NCBI RefSeq assembly: GCF_041380365.1 | Contig: NZ_CP159981.1 | Coordinates: 1,178,001-1,242,000, forward strand | Length of the DNA stretch: 64,000 nucleotides | Direction: 5' to 3' | Source: Buchananella sp. 14KM1171 | GTDB lineage: Bacteria; Actinomycetota; Actinomycetes; Actinomycetales; Actinomycetaceae | Shown: piece by piece, positions 42,743 through 52,662 of the stretch | Layout of the letters: each line of letters opens with the position of its first letter | How positions within the stretch are numbered: position 1 is the first letter of the stretch | Made by a program: the position numbers and the translations under genes | Notes under the pieces: generated by a model | Databases searched by the model: none | The model's input: only the letters and a program-made list of their open reading frames with translations | What the model was told of the DNA's origin: nothing

Positions 42743-43441
42743 ATGGGCGTTTTTGACCGGGTAGAGCACCGTATCGAGCGCTTGTTCAAGGGCGCCTTTG
42801 ACCTCAACCGTGGTGGCCTGCAGCCCGTGGAGCTCATCTCCGCAGTGCGCAAGACGATGGACGACAACGTGATCACGCTGGATCGCGACCGCGTGGTGGC
42901 CCACAACGCCTTCGTTATCCGCCTGGCGGCGGAGGACCGGGCGCAGCTGGCCACGGCTGGCGAGGACGTGCTCACCGACGAGTTCGCGGCCGCCGCCACC
43001 GACCACGGCTTTTCCCAGGGATATTCCTTCATCGGTCCCGTCACGGTCGCATTCGAGACGGACCCGGAGATGGTCTCCGGCCAGTTCCTGGTGATGGGCG
43101 CCAACCAGCGCGGCAGTGTCGCCCCCGCCGGGGCGATCCCGGCCAGCCCGGCCCACCCGGTGGTGGAGATCGCCGGGCGGCGCTACCTGCTGACCGGACC
43201 ACGGGTGACGATCGGGCGCGGCTCGGGCGCGGGCATCGTGGTGGACGACTCCGGGGTCTCCCGGGTCCACTGTGAACTCAGCGTGACCCCGCAGGGCACG
43301 ATCCTGACCGACCTCGGCTCCACCAACGGCACCTTCGTGGAGGGCCACCGCGTGGACGCCGCCACCCTGGTGGACGGCAACACGGTCACGATCGGGCGCA
43401 CGAGCTTCCTTTTCTGGACCTCCCCTGGGGACGTCGCGTGA
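42743..43441 (+). CDS. fhaA: FHA-domain protein FhaA (DUF3662)
   Basis: A 232-residue signalling adaptor. The N-terminal DUF3662 domain (residues 1-120, MGVFDRVEHRIERLFKGAF) is followed by a short linker and a C-terminal FHA domain (about 140-232) with GRGSGAGIVVDD, SRVHCEL and GSTNGTFVEG, which binds phosphothreonine. In mycobacteria FhaA is a PknB substrate that binds the MurJ regulator. AGGAGG precedes ATG 42743. It is first in the envelope-signalling operon. Confidence 0.95.
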   Translation: MGVFDRVEHRIERLFKGAFDLNRGGLQPVELISAVRKTMDDNVITLDRDRVVAHNAFVIRLAAEDRAQLATAGEDVLTDEFAAAATDHGFSQGYSFIGPVTVAFETDPEMVSGQFLVMGANQRGSVAPAGAIPASPAHPVVEIAGRRYLLTGPRVTIGRGSGAGIVVDDSGVSRVHCELSVTPQGTILTDLGSTNGTFVEGHRVDAATLVDGNTVTIGRTSFLFWTSPGDVA

Positions 43442-43974
43442 GCGAACTCGCCTTCACCCTGCTGCGCTTCGGTTTCCTGGCGCTGCTGTGGGTGTTCATA
43501 GCCTTGATCGTGGGGGTGCTGCGCCGCGACCTGTTTGGCCCCACCGTGCGCTCCCGGGGCGCGGGCAGGCCTGCCCCGACCCCGCCTGCCTCCGTTGGTC
43601 AACGCACCCTCTCGCGGCTGGGGCGCGGCGGGGCCGGCCCGGTTGCCGCCCCTTCCCACGACTCCCCCGCCGCCGTGGCGGCCCCGCCGCTGCGGCTGCT
43701 GGTCACCCAGGGGCCGCTGGCAGGCACCTCGATCCCGCTGGTGGGCACCTCCGTGGTGGTGGGCCGCTCCCCTTCCTCCACCCTGGTGCTGGATGACGGC
43801 TACGCCTCCTCCCGCCACGCCCGCTTCTATCCGGGCGACGGCGGCTGGTTCGTGGAGGACCTGGGCTCCACCAACGGCACCCTGGTGGACAACGAGAAGA
43901 TCAAGGCCGCCACCCCGGTCGGGGTGGGCAGCTCGGTGCGCATTGGCCAGACCGTGATTGAGCCGCGCCGATGA
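43438..43974 (+). CDS. fhaB: Membrane-anchored FHA-domain protein FhaB
   Basis: A 178-residue protein with an N-terminal membrane helix (residues 5-30, LLRFGFLALLWVFIALIVGVL), an Ala/Pro linker, and a C-terminal FHA domain: VVGRSPSSTLVLDDGYASSRHA and GSTNGTLVDNE. It is the FipA/RodA-linked FHA protein of the actinobacterial kinase operon. The start is GTG 43438, overlapping the fhaA stop (GTGA). Confidence 0.93.
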   Translation: MSELAFTLLRFGFLALLWVFIALIVGVLRRDLFGPTVRSRGAGRPAPTPPASVGQRTLSRLGRGGAGPVAAPSHDSPAAVAAPPLRLLVTQGPLAGTSIPLVGTSVVVGRSPSSTLVLDDGYASSRHARFYPGDGGWFVEDLGSTNGTLVDNEKIKAATPVGVGSSVRIGQTVIEPRR

Positions 43975-45380
43975 GCATAGTTTTCAATTACGCGGCCCGT
44001 TCAGATGTTGGGCTGGTCAGGCGCAACAACCAGGACTCGGCCTACGCGGGCCCGCACCTGGCGGTGATGGCCGACGGCATGGGCGGCCCCGCCGGCGGCG
44101 ACATCGCCTCCTCGGTGGCGGTTGCTCACCTCTCCGCCCTGGACTCCGATTCGCACGGCGCGGACGACCTGCTCAGCCTGCTGCGCGGCGCGGTCAACGA
44201 CGCCCACCAGGAGCTCAAGGAGCGCTCCACGCTGGACCCGGAGCTGGCCGGCCTGGGCACCACCTGCATCGCCCTGCTGCGCAGCGGCAACAAGCTGGCC
44301 ATGGTGCACGTGGGCGATTCGCGCGCCTACCTGCTGCGCGACGGCCAGTTCACCCAGGTCACCACTGACCACACCTTCGTCAACTTCCTGGTGCAGACCG
44401 GCCGGCTCACCGAGGAGGAGGCGGCGCGTCACCCGCAGCGCAGCGTCATCCTGCGCACCCTGGGCGATTCCACGGAGGCCCTGGAGCTGGACGAGTCCGT
44501 GCGGGAGGCCAGGGCCGGCGACCGCTGGCTGCTGTGCTCCGACGGCCTGTCCGGCGTGGTCTCTGCGGACACGATCGCCACCGTGGTCAGCGCCGGCACG
44601 GACCCTGACACGTGCGCCGACGTCCTGGTGGACCTGGCCCTGCGGGCCGGCGCCCCCGACAACGTCTCGGTGGTCGTGGTGGACGTTTTGGACGACGCTA
44701 CCTCCGACGTTTCTGGCCTGCCCACCGCCCCCCAGGTTGTTGGCAGCGCCGCGACGAACCGGCTGGCCCGCAGCCGGGGCGGCACCTCTGCCGCCGCGCG
44801 GGCCGCCGCCCTGACCAGCCCCGCCGCTGAGGGCGAGGGTGGCGAATCGGAGCGGGCGGAGGAAACGTCGTCCACCGGCGGCAAACGGGGCAGGTGGCGC
44901 CGGCGTTTGGCCTTTTCCTTTGCCGGCCTGGTGCTGCTGGGGGCGCTGCTGTTCGGCGCGTCGATGTGGGCGCAGTCGTACTACTACGTGATCGGCACCG
45001 GCGCCACGGTGGAGATCTATCGGGGCATCCCGCAGCAGCTGGGCCCCATCCAGTTGTCTGAGAAGTACGAGGACACCGGCGTGAGCGTGGAGAGCCTGGC
45101 CCCCGGGGTGCGCGCCCGCCTGCAGACGGCAGTGATCCGCCCCTCGCTGCAGGAGGCGCGCGACTACGTCAGCTCGCTGGAGGTCCAGCGCATGGCCGTG
45201 CCCACGCCCACGCCGGACGTCGGCGCCACCCCGGGCCTGTACAGCCCGGCCTCGCCGTCACCGACACCGGCCTCCCCAGCACCGGCCTCCCCGGCACCGA
45301 GCACGCCGGCCACGGCCACCCCGGCCGCGTCCACGGCCCCCGCCGTAGTCTCGCCAAGCCCCACGAGCAGTAGCGAGTAA
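43971..45380 (+). CDS. pstP: PP2C-type Ser/Thr phosphatase PstP
   Basis: Dephosphorylates PknA, PknB and their substrates. The 469-residue protein has PP2C motifs GLVRRNNQDSAYAG, ADGMGGPAGGDIASS, HVGDSRAYLLRDGQ and LLCSDGLSGVV with the metal-binding aspartates, a membrane helix near residues 312-335 (AFSFAGLVLLGALLFGASMW), and an extracellular tail with Ser/Pro/Ala/Thr repeats. It overlaps fhaB by 4 nt and rodA by 1 nt (TAATG). Confidence 0.96.
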   Translation: MSIVFNYAARSDVGLVRRNNQDSAYAGPHLAVMADGMGGPAGGDIASSVAVAHLSALDSDSHGADDLLSLLRGAVNDAHQELKERSTLDPELAGLGTTCIALLRSGNKLAMVHVGDSRAYLLRDGQFTQVTTDHTFVNFLVQTGRLTEEEAARHPQRSVILRTLGDSTEALELDESVREARAGDRWLLCSDGLSGVVSADTIATVVSAGTDPDTCADVLVDLALRAGAPDNVSVVVVDVLDDATSDVSGLPTAPQVVGSAATNRLARSRGGTSAAARAAALTSPAAEGEGGESERAEETSSTGGKRGRWRRRLAFSFAGLVLLGALLFGASMWAQSYYYVIGTGATVEIYRGIPQQLGPIQLSEKYEDTGVSVESLAPGVRARLQTAVIRPSLQEARDYVSSLEVQRMAVPTPTPDVGATPGLYSPASPSPTPASPAPASPAPSTPATATPAASTAPAVVSPSPTSSSE

Positions 45381-47005
45381 TGGCAACGGTCTCCCACACC
45401 CCCGGCAAGCGGCGCTACTTCACCGAAGTGGCGCTCCTTCTGCTTGCCCTGGGCGTGGGGGTGGCCGCCTACCTGCTGGTCGTGGTGGGGAACACCGGCC
45501 AGCTCCCGCCCGGCCTGGGCACCCACCTGGCCTCGCTGGCCGGGGCGGGCCTGGTCACCTACGGGGCGGTGAAGTGGCTGGCGCCCTACGCGGACCCGGT
45601 GATCCTGCCGGTGGCCTTCGCGCTCAACGGGCTGGGCCTGGCGATGATCTACCGGCTGGACATCAGCTACCTGGCCGCGGAGCACTACGACCAGGTGGTG
45701 GGTAACAAGCAGCTCCTGGTCACCGCCGTGGGGCTGATCGCGGCCCTGGCGGTGCTGTTCCTGGTGCGCGACCACCGCAACCTGAAGCGCTACACCTACC
45801 TGTCGCTGTTGGCCAGCGTCGTGCTGCTCCTGCTGCCGCTGGTGCCCGGGCTGGGTGTCTCCCAGTACGGGGCGAACATCTGGATCGACCTGAAGGTGGC
45901 CACCTTCCAGCCGGCGGAGCTGGCCAAGATCCTGCTGGCGGTCTTCTTTGCCTCCTACCTGGCCGACAACCGGGACAACCTGGCGCTGACCGGCAGGAAG
46001 CTGGCGGGGATGCGCCTGCCGCGCCTGCGCTACACCACCCCGCTGCTGGTGGCCTGGCTGGTGGGCGTGGGCATCCTGGTGCTGCAAAACGACTACGGCA
46101 CCTCCGTGCTGCTCTTTGGCCTGTTCGTGATCATGCTGTACGTGGCCACGGACCGGCCCGCCTGGATCGCCATCGGCTTCCTGGCCGCCGCGGCAGCGGG
46201 CTACGGCGCCTACCTGCTCAAGCCGCACATCGCCAACCGCGTGGTGGCGTGGCTGCACCCGCTGGACCCGGAGGTCTACGCCAGCGGCGGCGGCTCCTTC
46301 CAGCTGGTGCAGGGCTTGTTCGGCTTCGCCACGGGCGGGCTGACCGGCACCGGGCTGGGCAACGGCCACCCCACGCTGGTGCCGTTTGCGAACTCTGACT
46401 TCATCGTGGCCTCCTTCGGGGAGGAGCTGGGCGTGACCGGGGTGTTTGCCATCCTGGCCCTGTACGGGATCCTGGTGGAGCGGGGGCTGCGCATCGCCAT
46501 CGGCGCGCGCGACGGCTTCGGCAAGCTGCTGGCCACCGGCCTGGCGTTCTCCATCGCCCTGCAGGTGTTCGTGGTGGTGGGCGGCCTGACCCGAGTGCTG
46601 CCGCTGACCGGCCTGACCACGCCGTTCCTGGCCGCCGGCGGCTCCTCGCTGCTGTCCTCCTGGATCATCATCGCCCTGCTGCTGCGCATGAGCGACGCCG
46701 CCCGCCGCCCGCAGGCCGCCCCCGTGCTGGGGGACGCCGCGCTGCCGGCCGCCCTGATCGGTGAGCTGGACCGCGACCAGGCCCGGGTTGGTATGGCCGA
46801 CGCTGCCCGCTTGGCGCCCGCACGTTTCGGCGCGGCCGCGACCGGCGGGCACGATGGCGCCGCCCCCTTCAACGGTGACTGCTTCAACGGTGACGCCCGG
46901 GGAGACGCGGCCTGCGGGGGCGAGGAGTCCGGCGGCGCAGTGCTGCAGGGCGGCGCCGCGCCGGTGGAGCCGGACGACAACCCGACCACGGTGGTGCGGC
47001 TGTGA
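45380..47005 (+). CDS. rodA: SEDS-family peptidoglycan glycosyltransferase (RodA/FtsW)
   Basis: Polymerises lipid II with its partner PbpA. Ten hydrophobic helices are visible, with SEDS segments GANIWIDLKVATFQPAELAK, LQNDYGTSVLLF, and the conserved NSDFIVASFGEELGVTG. The last about 100 residues, after the final helix, form a cytoplasmic Ala/Gly-rich tail longer than in E. coli RodA. Placement between pstP and pbpA is the standard actinobacterial order. Confidence 0.94.
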   Translation: MATVSHTPGKRRYFTEVALLLLALGVGVAAYLLVVVGNTGQLPPGLGTHLASLAGAGLVTYGAVKWLAPYADPVILPVAFALNGLGLAMIYRLDISYLAAEHYDQVVGNKQLLVTAVGLIAALAVLFLVRDHRNLKRYTYLSLLASVVLLLLPLVPGLGVSQYGANIWIDLKVATFQPAELAKILLAVFFASYLADNRDNLALTGRKLAGMRLPRLRYTTPLLVAWLVGVGILVLQNDYGTSVLLFGLFVIMLYVATDRPAWIAIGFLAAAAAGYGAYLLKPHIANRVVAWLHPLDPEVYASGGGSFQLVQGLFGFATGGLTGTGLGNGHPTLVPFANSDFIVASFGEELGVTGVFAILALYGILVERGLRIAIGARDGFGKLLATGLAFSIALQVFVVVGGLTRVLPLTGLTTPFLAAGGSSLLSSWIIIALLLRMSDAARRPQAAPVLGDAALPAALIGELDRDQARVGMADAARLAPARFGAAATGGHDGAAPFNGDCFNGDARGDAACGGEESGGAVLQGGAAPVEPDDNPTTVVRL

Positions 47006-48456
47006 ACAAGCAGATCCTGACCACCGCGCGCATCGCTGCGCTCCTGTTTGTGCTGCTCTTCGCGGCCGCCTCGTACGTGCAGGTGATCGCCGCCCCGGGC
47101 CTGAACGCGGACCCGCGCAACGTGCGCGCCATCTACGAGACCTACGGCCGCGAGCGCGGCCCGATCGTGGTGGGGGAGGAAAAGGTGGCGTCCTCCTCCC
47201 CGGTCAACGACGTCTTTAAGTACCTGCGTTCCTACTCCAACGGTCCGCTCTACGCGCCGGTGACCGGCTACTACTCCACGGTCTTTGCCTCGGCCACCGG
47301 GCTCGAGCAGGCCGCCGGACCGGTGCTCAGCGGCACCGCCTCCTCCCAGTGGTTCTCCCGCATCGCCCAGCTGTTTGCCGGCTCCCAGCCGCGCGGTGGG
47401 GCCCTGGAGCTGACCCTGGACGCGGCGACGCAGCAGGCGGCCTGGGACGCGCTGGGGGACAAGCGCGGCGCGGTGGTGGCCATCGAGCCGGCCACGGGGC
47501 GCATCCTGGCGCTGGTGTCCAAGCCGTCGTTCGACCCGAACCAGCTGGCGGTCCACAACCGGGTGGAGGCCGAGGCGGCCTACCACGCGCTGTCTGAGGA
47601 CCCGGGCAGGCCGTTGATGAACCGCGCCATCGCGGGCGACCTGTACGCCCCGGGCTCCACGTTCAAGATCATCACCGCCTCCGCGCTGCTCACCAGCGGC
47701 ACCGTCACCCCGGACACCCTGCTGGATGCGCCCGCAGAGCTGGCCCTGCCTGACTCCAGTTCGATCCTGCGCAACTACGGCGGGGCCTCCTGCGGCAGCG
47801 GCACGGTGACCCTGCAGGAGGCCTTCGACCTGTCCTGCAACACCCCCTTCTCGCTCTACGCCATGGAGCTGGGCGGGCAGGCGCTGGCAAAGGAGGCCGC
47901 CAACTACGGCTTCGGGGACGAGCTGGAGATCCCGCTTGCGGTGACGGCCTCGGTCTACCCGGCCACCGCCAGCAAGTCCGAGGTGGCGATGAGCGCGATC
48001 GGCCAGTTCGACGTGCGCGCCACCCCGCTGCAGATGGCCCTGGTGGCCGCCACGATCGCCAACGGCGGCAAGCAGATGAGCCCGTACCTGATCGAGCGGG
48101 AGCTGAACGCGGACCTGCAGGTGATCTCCAGCTCCAGTCCGAAGGAGCTGCGCCAGTCCACCAGCCCGGAGGTGGCCGCCCAGCTGCGCGCGCTCATGGT
48201 CAGCGAGGTGGAGAACGGCACCGGTAACGCCGCGGCCATCCCGGGCGTGAGCGTGGGCGGCAAGACCGGCACGGCCCAGACCGGCAGCGACGTGGGCGGC
48301 CCCCACACGTGGTTCGTGGGCTTCGCGCCGGCAGACAACCCCCGCATCGCCATCGCGGTGCTGGTGGAGGGCGGCGAGCAGGCCGCCGGCGAGGACACGG
48401 GCGGCAGCGTGGCCGCCCCGATCGCCCGGCAGATCCTGGAGGCCTTCCTTGATTGA
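47002..48456 (+). CDS. pbpA: Penicillin-binding transpeptidase PbpA
   Basis: A 484-residue class B penicillin-binding protein that cross-links peptidoglycan with RodA. An N-terminal membrane anchor (IAALLFVLLFAAASYVQVIA) is followed by a dimerisation domain and the transpeptidase domain: active-site STFK (in APGSTFKIIT, near residue 220), SCN (DLSCNTPF), and KTGT (VGGKTGTAQTG). The start is GTG 47002 overlapping rodA (GTGA). It lacks PASTA domains, like mycobacterial PbpA. Confidence 0.96.
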   Translation: MNKQILTTARIAALLFVLLFAAASYVQVIAAPGLNADPRNVRAIYETYGRERGPIVVGEEKVASSSPVNDVFKYLRSYSNGPLYAPVTGYYSTVFASATGLEQAAGPVLSGTASSQWFSRIAQLFAGSQPRGGALELTLDAATQQAAWDALGDKRGAVVAIEPATGRILALVSKPSFDPNQLAVHNRVEAEAAYHALSEDPGRPLMNRAIAGDLYAPGSTFKIITASALLTSGTVTPDTLLDAPAELALPDSSSILRNYGGASCGSGTVTLQEAFDLSCNTPFSLYAMELGGQALAKEAANYGFGDELEIPLAVTASVYPATASKSEVAMSAIGQFDVRATPLQMALVAATIANGGKQMSPYLIERELNADLQVISSSSPKELRQSTSPEVAAQLRALMVSEVENGTGNAAAIPGVSVGGKTGTAQTGSDVGGPHTWFVGFAPADNPRIAIAVLVEGGEQAAGEDTGGSVAAPIARQILEAFLD

Positions 48457-49960
48457 GATGAAGCTTTACGGGGGCCGGTACCGGCCGGTGGAGAAGATCG
48501 CCACCGGCGGGATGGGAGAGGTCTGGCGCGCCGCCGACGAGCGCATGCCCGGCACCGAGGTGGCGTTGAAGGTGCTGCGCCCGGACCTGGCCGGTCAGCG
48601 CACCCTGCTGCTGCGCATGGAGGCCGAGGGCCGCAACGCCGCCGGCCTGCACCACCCCGGCCTGGCGGAGGTGCTCAACTACGGCGTGGACGGCCCGAGC
48701 GCGTGGATCGCGATGGAGCTGGTGGAGGGCCGGCCGCTCACCGACTTCCTGCGCGGCGGGCAGCGCCTGGCCCCGGCGCGCGTGGCGCACGTGCTGTCGG
48801 CCACCGCAGCGGCCCTGGGGGCGGCGCACCGGGGCGGGATCATCCACCGCGACGTCAAGCCCTCCAACCTGCTCATCACTCCCGCCGGGCAGGTCAAGCT
48901 CACCGACTTCGGCATCTCCATCGCTGCCGACCAGACGCCGATGACGCAGGCCGGCCAGGTGATGGGTACGGCCCAGTACCTGGCCCCCGAGCAGGCGATG
49001 GGGCGCCCGGCCACGCCGGCCGGCGACCTGTACGCGCTGGGCGTGGTGGCCTACGAGGCCCTGGCCGGGCGGCGCCCGTTCACCGGGAAGAACGAGGTGG
49101 ACATCGCCTTCGCGCACGTCAACGACGAGGTGCCGCCCCTCCCGGACGACGTTCCGCCCGCCCTGGCCCAGCTGGTCATGTCCCTGCTGGTCAAGGACCC
49201 CACGCGCCGGCCCCGCAACGCCGACTCCGTGGCGCGCCAGCTCGAATCCCTGGCCTGGGAGCTGGACCCTGTCAGCGGCGGCACCGACTGGTTGGAGCAC
49301 TCCAGCCCGCGCGATGACTCCGAGGACGCCGAGGAGGAGCCCGGCCGCGTGGTGGAGGCCGCTCGGGTCGCCCGTGCCGCCATCGGTGGGCTGCGCCGCC
49401 GCGCGCGCCGCGCCAGCATGGACGACGCTCCGCCCGCCGTCCCCACGGGCACGCCCGCCCCGCGCGCCGGCGCCGAACGCGCCCAGGTCGGCCACCGCGA
49501 CCACGCCGCCGTGGAGGGCGCCCGCACCGACCACGCAAATGCGGGCCGCACCCGCGCCCGCCGCGCCGCTCTTGCCGCGCCCGTTGGCCCGGCCGCACCG
49601 GCTGGCGTGCCCGCGCCCGGCGCGGGCAGCGCCACCGGGCCGCAGGTAGGGGCGGCAGCGTCGGCCACCCACGTCCCAGCCAAGGCGGCGCGTCCCACGC
49701 AGCGGCGCGCGACGGACGGACCCCCCACCTCGCGCCAGGAGCGCCGTACACTGCGGTGGCCCGACGTCGGCGCCGCTCAGCAAAACGGCAGCGAGGCCGC
49801 CGCACCCGCCGGGCGCGCGCCGGCCCACGCCGCCACCGAACCACACATTCTTTCCGGCCTAGGCTCGCTCGGCACCCTGCCGCGCACCAAGGTCCTGGGC
49901 GCCGGAAGCGCAATCTTGGCCGTACTGCTCAGCATCGCAGTCCTGGCTCTGGCAGGTTAG
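48449..49960 (+). CDS. pknA: Ser/Thr protein kinase PknA
   Basis: A 503-residue eukaryotic-like kinase. The kinase domain covers residues 8-270: glycine loop ATGGMGEVW, VALKVL lysine, HRDVKPSNLL catalytic loop, TDFGIS. An Ala/Pro/Arg-rich stretch of about 200 residues leads to a C-terminal membrane helix (AGSAILAVLLSIAVLALAG) that ends the protein, so there is almost no outside domain. The start TTG 48449 fits the GGAGG site (48438-48442) better than ATG 48458, but both are possible. Confidence 0.93.
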   Translation: MIEMKLYGGRYRPVEKIATGGMGEVWRAADERMPGTEVALKVLRPDLAGQRTLLLRMEAEGRNAAGLHHPGLAEVLNYGVDGPSAWIAMELVEGRPLTDFLRGGQRLAPARVAHVLSATAAALGAAHRGGIIHRDVKPSNLLITPAGQVKLTDFGISIAADQTPMTQAGQVMGTAQYLAPEQAMGRPATPAGDLYALGVVAYEALAGRRPFTGKNEVDIAFAHVNDEVPPLPDDVPPALAQLVMSLLVKDPTRRPRNADSVARQLESLAWELDPVSGGTDWLEHSSPRDDSEDAEEEPGRVVEAARVARAAIGGLRRRARRASMDDAPPAVPTGTPAPRAGAERAQVGHRDHAAVEGARTDHANAGRTRARRAALAAPVGPAAPAGVPAPGAGSATGPQVGAAASATHVPAKAARPTQRRATDGPPTSRQERRTLRWPDVGAAQQNGSEAAAPAGRAPAHAATEPHILSGLGSLGTLPRTKVLGAGSAILAVLLSIAVLALAG

Positions 49961-49978
49961 GGAGTTGAAAGGATAAAA

Positions 49979-51874
49979 ATGACGCAGCTTCCCAAACTTC
50001 TAGGCAACCGATACGAGATCGGGCACCTCATCGGACGCGGTGGGATGGCCGACGTGTACGTGGGCTTCGACTCGCGCCTCAAGCGCACCGTGGCGATCAA
50101 GCTGCTGCGCTCAGACCTCGCGCGGGACCCCATGTTCCAAACCCGGTTCCGCCGCGAGGCCCAGAGCGCCGGCCGCCTCAACCACCCCGCGATCGTGGCA
50201 GTCCACGACACCGGCGAAGAGGACATGATGGCCGCCGACGGCACCGTTGGCCCCATCCCCTACATCGTCATGGAGTACGTCGAGGGCCACACCGTGCGCG
50301 AGCTCCTCAGCGAAGGCGACCCGGTGCCGATCCCCGAGGCCGTGGAGATCGTCGCCGGCATCCTCTCCGCCCTGGAGTACTCCCACCGCGAGGGGATCGT
50401 CCACCGCGACATCAAGCCCGGCAACATCATGCTCACCACCGCCGGCCAGGTGAAGGTGATGGACTTCGGCATCGCCCGCGCCATGGAGGACTCCCAGTCC
50501 TCCATGACCCAGACGCACGGCGTGGTGGGCACCGCCCAATACCTCTCCCCCGAGCAGGCCCGCGGCGAAGTGGTGGACTCCCGCTCCGACCTGTACTCCA
50601 CCGGCTGCGTGCTCTACGAACTGCTCACCGGGCGCCCCCCGTTCTCCGGCGACACCGCCGTCTCCGTGGCCTACCAGCACGTCCAGGAGCTGCCCAAGCC
50701 GCCCTCGTCGCTGGCCGCCGACATCCCCGGCGACCTGGACCGCGTGGTCCTGAAGGCCCTAGCCAAGAACCGCGACCACCGCTACCGCGACGCCTCCGAG
50801 ATGCGCGCCGACCTGCTCAAGGCCGAGCGGGGCCAGCCCGTGCTCGCCCCCGCCGTCTCCCACTGGGCCACCGCCCCCAACCCGGCCGCCGCCAACACCG
50901 TTGCCCTGGCCGCGGCCACCGCCCTCACCCCGGCGGTGCCCGCCCCGGCCCCGCCCGCCCCGCCCGTGCTGAGCGACTCCGCGCAGTCCTCCTCCATGCA
51001 CGGCGCCCCGGAGGACGTCTCCAGGCGCCGCGAGGCCGCACTGCGCGAGCAGAAGCGCAAGAAGCGCCTCCTGTGGACCTGGATCGCCGTCGCCCTGGCC
51101 GTCCTAGTCGTCGGCGTGGGCGCATTCGCCATCCTCAACGGCAAGGAGGCAGAGCCCACCACCGTGGCCGTCCCCGAACTGGCCGGCCTGGACCAGGGCC
51201 AGGTGCAGCAGGTGCTGCTCGAAGCCGGACTCAAGTTCGAGCTGGGCCCCGAAACCCTCTCCGCCGACGTCGAGCGCGGCAAGTTCGTCTCCGCAGACCC
51301 CGCCGTCGGCAGCCAGGTGGCGCCCGGCTCCGTGGTCAAGGTGTCCTTCTCCGGCGGGCCACAGACCTTCGCCTTGCCAGACCTGCGCAACCGCAGCCTG
51401 CAGCAGGCCCGCGACGAACTGGCCGCGCTCGGCCTAGAGGTCGGCGCCCTCACCAGCGAAGACTCCGGCAAGCACGAGCAGGACGCCGTCATCCGCACCA
51501 ACCCCGAGCCCGGCACCCCCGTCAAGGCCGGCGACAAGGTAGACCTGGTCTACTCCACCGGCCTCGTCGCCATCCAGGACTTCACCAACAAGATGCTCGT
51601 GGACGCCGAACAGTTCTTCACCGACAACGGCATCACCGCCTCCATCACCTACGAGGAGTCCGACCTCACCCCCGGCACCGTGCTGCAGCAAAACCCCGCC
51701 ACCGGCAAGGTAGGCCGCGGCTCGCGCGTGAACCTGCTAGTCGCCCGCGAACGCTCCACCCCCACCCCGCAGCCCACGCCCACCCCGCCGCCGGCCTCCA
51801 CGCAGGCACCCGAGCCGGGCACCCCCTCAGAGGACCCCTCCGCCTCCGCGGAGCCCACCGGCAGCGGCGGCTAA
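49979..51874 (+). CDS. pknB: Ser/Thr protein kinase PknB with three PASTA domains
   Basis: Membrane kinase that senses peptidoglycan fragments and controls growth and division. The kinase domain is residues 10-275 (GRGGMADVYVG, HRDIKPGNIML, MDFGIARAM). After a juxtamembrane linker, a membrane helix lies near 362-384 (LLWTWIAVALAVLVVGVGAF). Three PASTA repeats follow outside (about 390-460, 461-530, 531-595), then a Pro/Thr tail. Mycobacterial PknB has four PASTA units. AAAGGA precedes ATG 49979. Confidence 0.97.
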   Translation: MTQLPKLLGNRYEIGHLIGRGGMADVYVGFDSRLKRTVAIKLLRSDLARDPMFQTRFRREAQSAGRLNHPAIVAVHDTGEEDMMAADGTVGPIPYIVMEYVEGHTVRELLSEGDPVPIPEAVEIVAGILSALEYSHREGIVHRDIKPGNIMLTTAGQVKVMDFGIARAMEDSQSSMTQTHGVVGTAQYLSPEQARGEVVDSRSDLYSTGCVLYELLTGRPPFSGDTAVSVAYQHVQELPKPPSSLAADIPGDLDRVVLKALAKNRDHRYRDASEMRADLLKAERGQPVLAPAVSHWATAPNPAAANTVALAAATALTPAVPAPAPPAPPVLSDSAQSSSMHGAPEDVSRRREAALREQKRKKRLLWTWIAVALAVLVVGVGAFAILNGKEAEPTTVAVPELAGLDQGQVQQVLLEAGLKFELGPETLSADVERGKFVSADPAVGSQVAPGSVVKVSFSGGPQTFALPDLRNRSLQQARDELAALGLEVGALTSEDSGKHEQDAVIRTNPEPGTPVKAGDKVDLVYSTGLVAIQDFTNKMLVDAEQFFTDNGITASITYEESDLTPGTVLQQNPATGKVGRGSRVNLLVARERSTPTPQPTPTPPPASTQAPEPGTPSEDPSASAEPTGSGG

Positions 51875-51910
51875 CACCCACGCCGCTCGGGCCTGCCAGG
51901 TCCACGAGAA

Positions 51911-51960
51911 GGGGCGGGGGCGGCCAGAACCTCAATTCGCGTTCTGGCCACCCCCGCCCC
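51911..51960. terminator. Bidirectional terminator between pknB and trpG
   Basis: A 20-bp stem with one mismatch (left arm 51911-51930 with GGCCAGAAC at its end, right arm 51941-51960 starting GTTCTGGCC) and a 10-nt loop separates the convergent genes pknB and trpG. Confidence 0.88.
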
Positions 51961-51978
51961 GCTGTATCCGCGCCGGGC

Positions 51979-52662
51979 CTAGCCCCCGGCCACCGCGGGA
52001 GCCAAACCCAGGGAGCGCTCCACCGCCCCGGCCCCGCCGATCTCCTCCAGCCACGTGGCGAACATGCGGTGACCGCCCTGCGTGAGCACCGCCTCCGGGT
52101 GGAACTGCACCGCCTCCGCGCGCGCTGAGCGGTGCCGCAAACCCATGATGATCCCGTTCTCGGTGCGGGCCGTCACCTCCACCTCCTGCGGCAGCGTCTC
52201 CGGGCGCACCGCCAGCGAGTGGTAGCGCGTCACCCGCACCGGCTGCGGCGCGCCCGCGAACACGCCCACGCCCTCGTGCTCCACCAGCGAGGTGCGCCCA
52301 TGCATCAGCTCCGGCGCGTGCGACACCGTGGCCCCACACACCTCCGCCAACGCCTGCATGCCCAGGCACACCCCAAACATCGGGATGTCCCGCTCCAGGC
52401 ACTGCCGGATCACATCCATCGACTGGCCCGCCTCCGCCGGCGCGCCCGGCCCCGGCGAGATCAACACCCCATCGAAACCATCCAGCGGCGGCACCACGTC
52501 GTTGCGGGCCACCGTCACGCGCGCACCCAGCTGCTCCAAGTAGCCCACGATCGTGTACACGAACGAGTCGTAGTTATCCACCACGAGCACCCTCGGGGCG
52601 TACCCCGCCTCACCGGGAACCGGCCCCGCCTGGGGGGCGTCAGCGGCAACGTCGTCCATCAT
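51979..52662 (-). CDS. trpG: Glutamine amidotransferase subunit of anthranilate/aminodeoxychorismate synthase
   Basis: Provides ammonia from glutamine for anthranilate or 4-amino-4-deoxychorismate synthesis. The 227-residue class I glutaminase has DNYDSFVYTIVGYL, the nucleophile region FGVCLGMQALAEV, and the His-Glu pair in QFHPEAVLT. No trpE or pabB partner is nearby; this isolated gene beside pknB is a known actinobacterial arrangement, where it is usually called pabA/trpG. ATG 52662 overlaps the previous stop (TGATG); GTG 52665 is an alternative. Confidence 0.92.
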   Translation of the reverse strand: MMDDVAADAPQAGPVPGEAGYAPRVLVVDNYDSFVYTIVGYLEQLGARVTVARNDVVPPLDGFDGVLISPGPGAPAEAGQSMDVIRQCLERDIPMFGVCLGMQALAEVCGATVSHAPELMHGRTSLVEHEGVGVFAGAPQPVRVTRYHSLAVRPETLPQEVEVTARTENGIIMGLRHRSARAEAVQFHPEAVLTQGGHRMFATWLEEIGGAGAVERSLGLAPAVAGG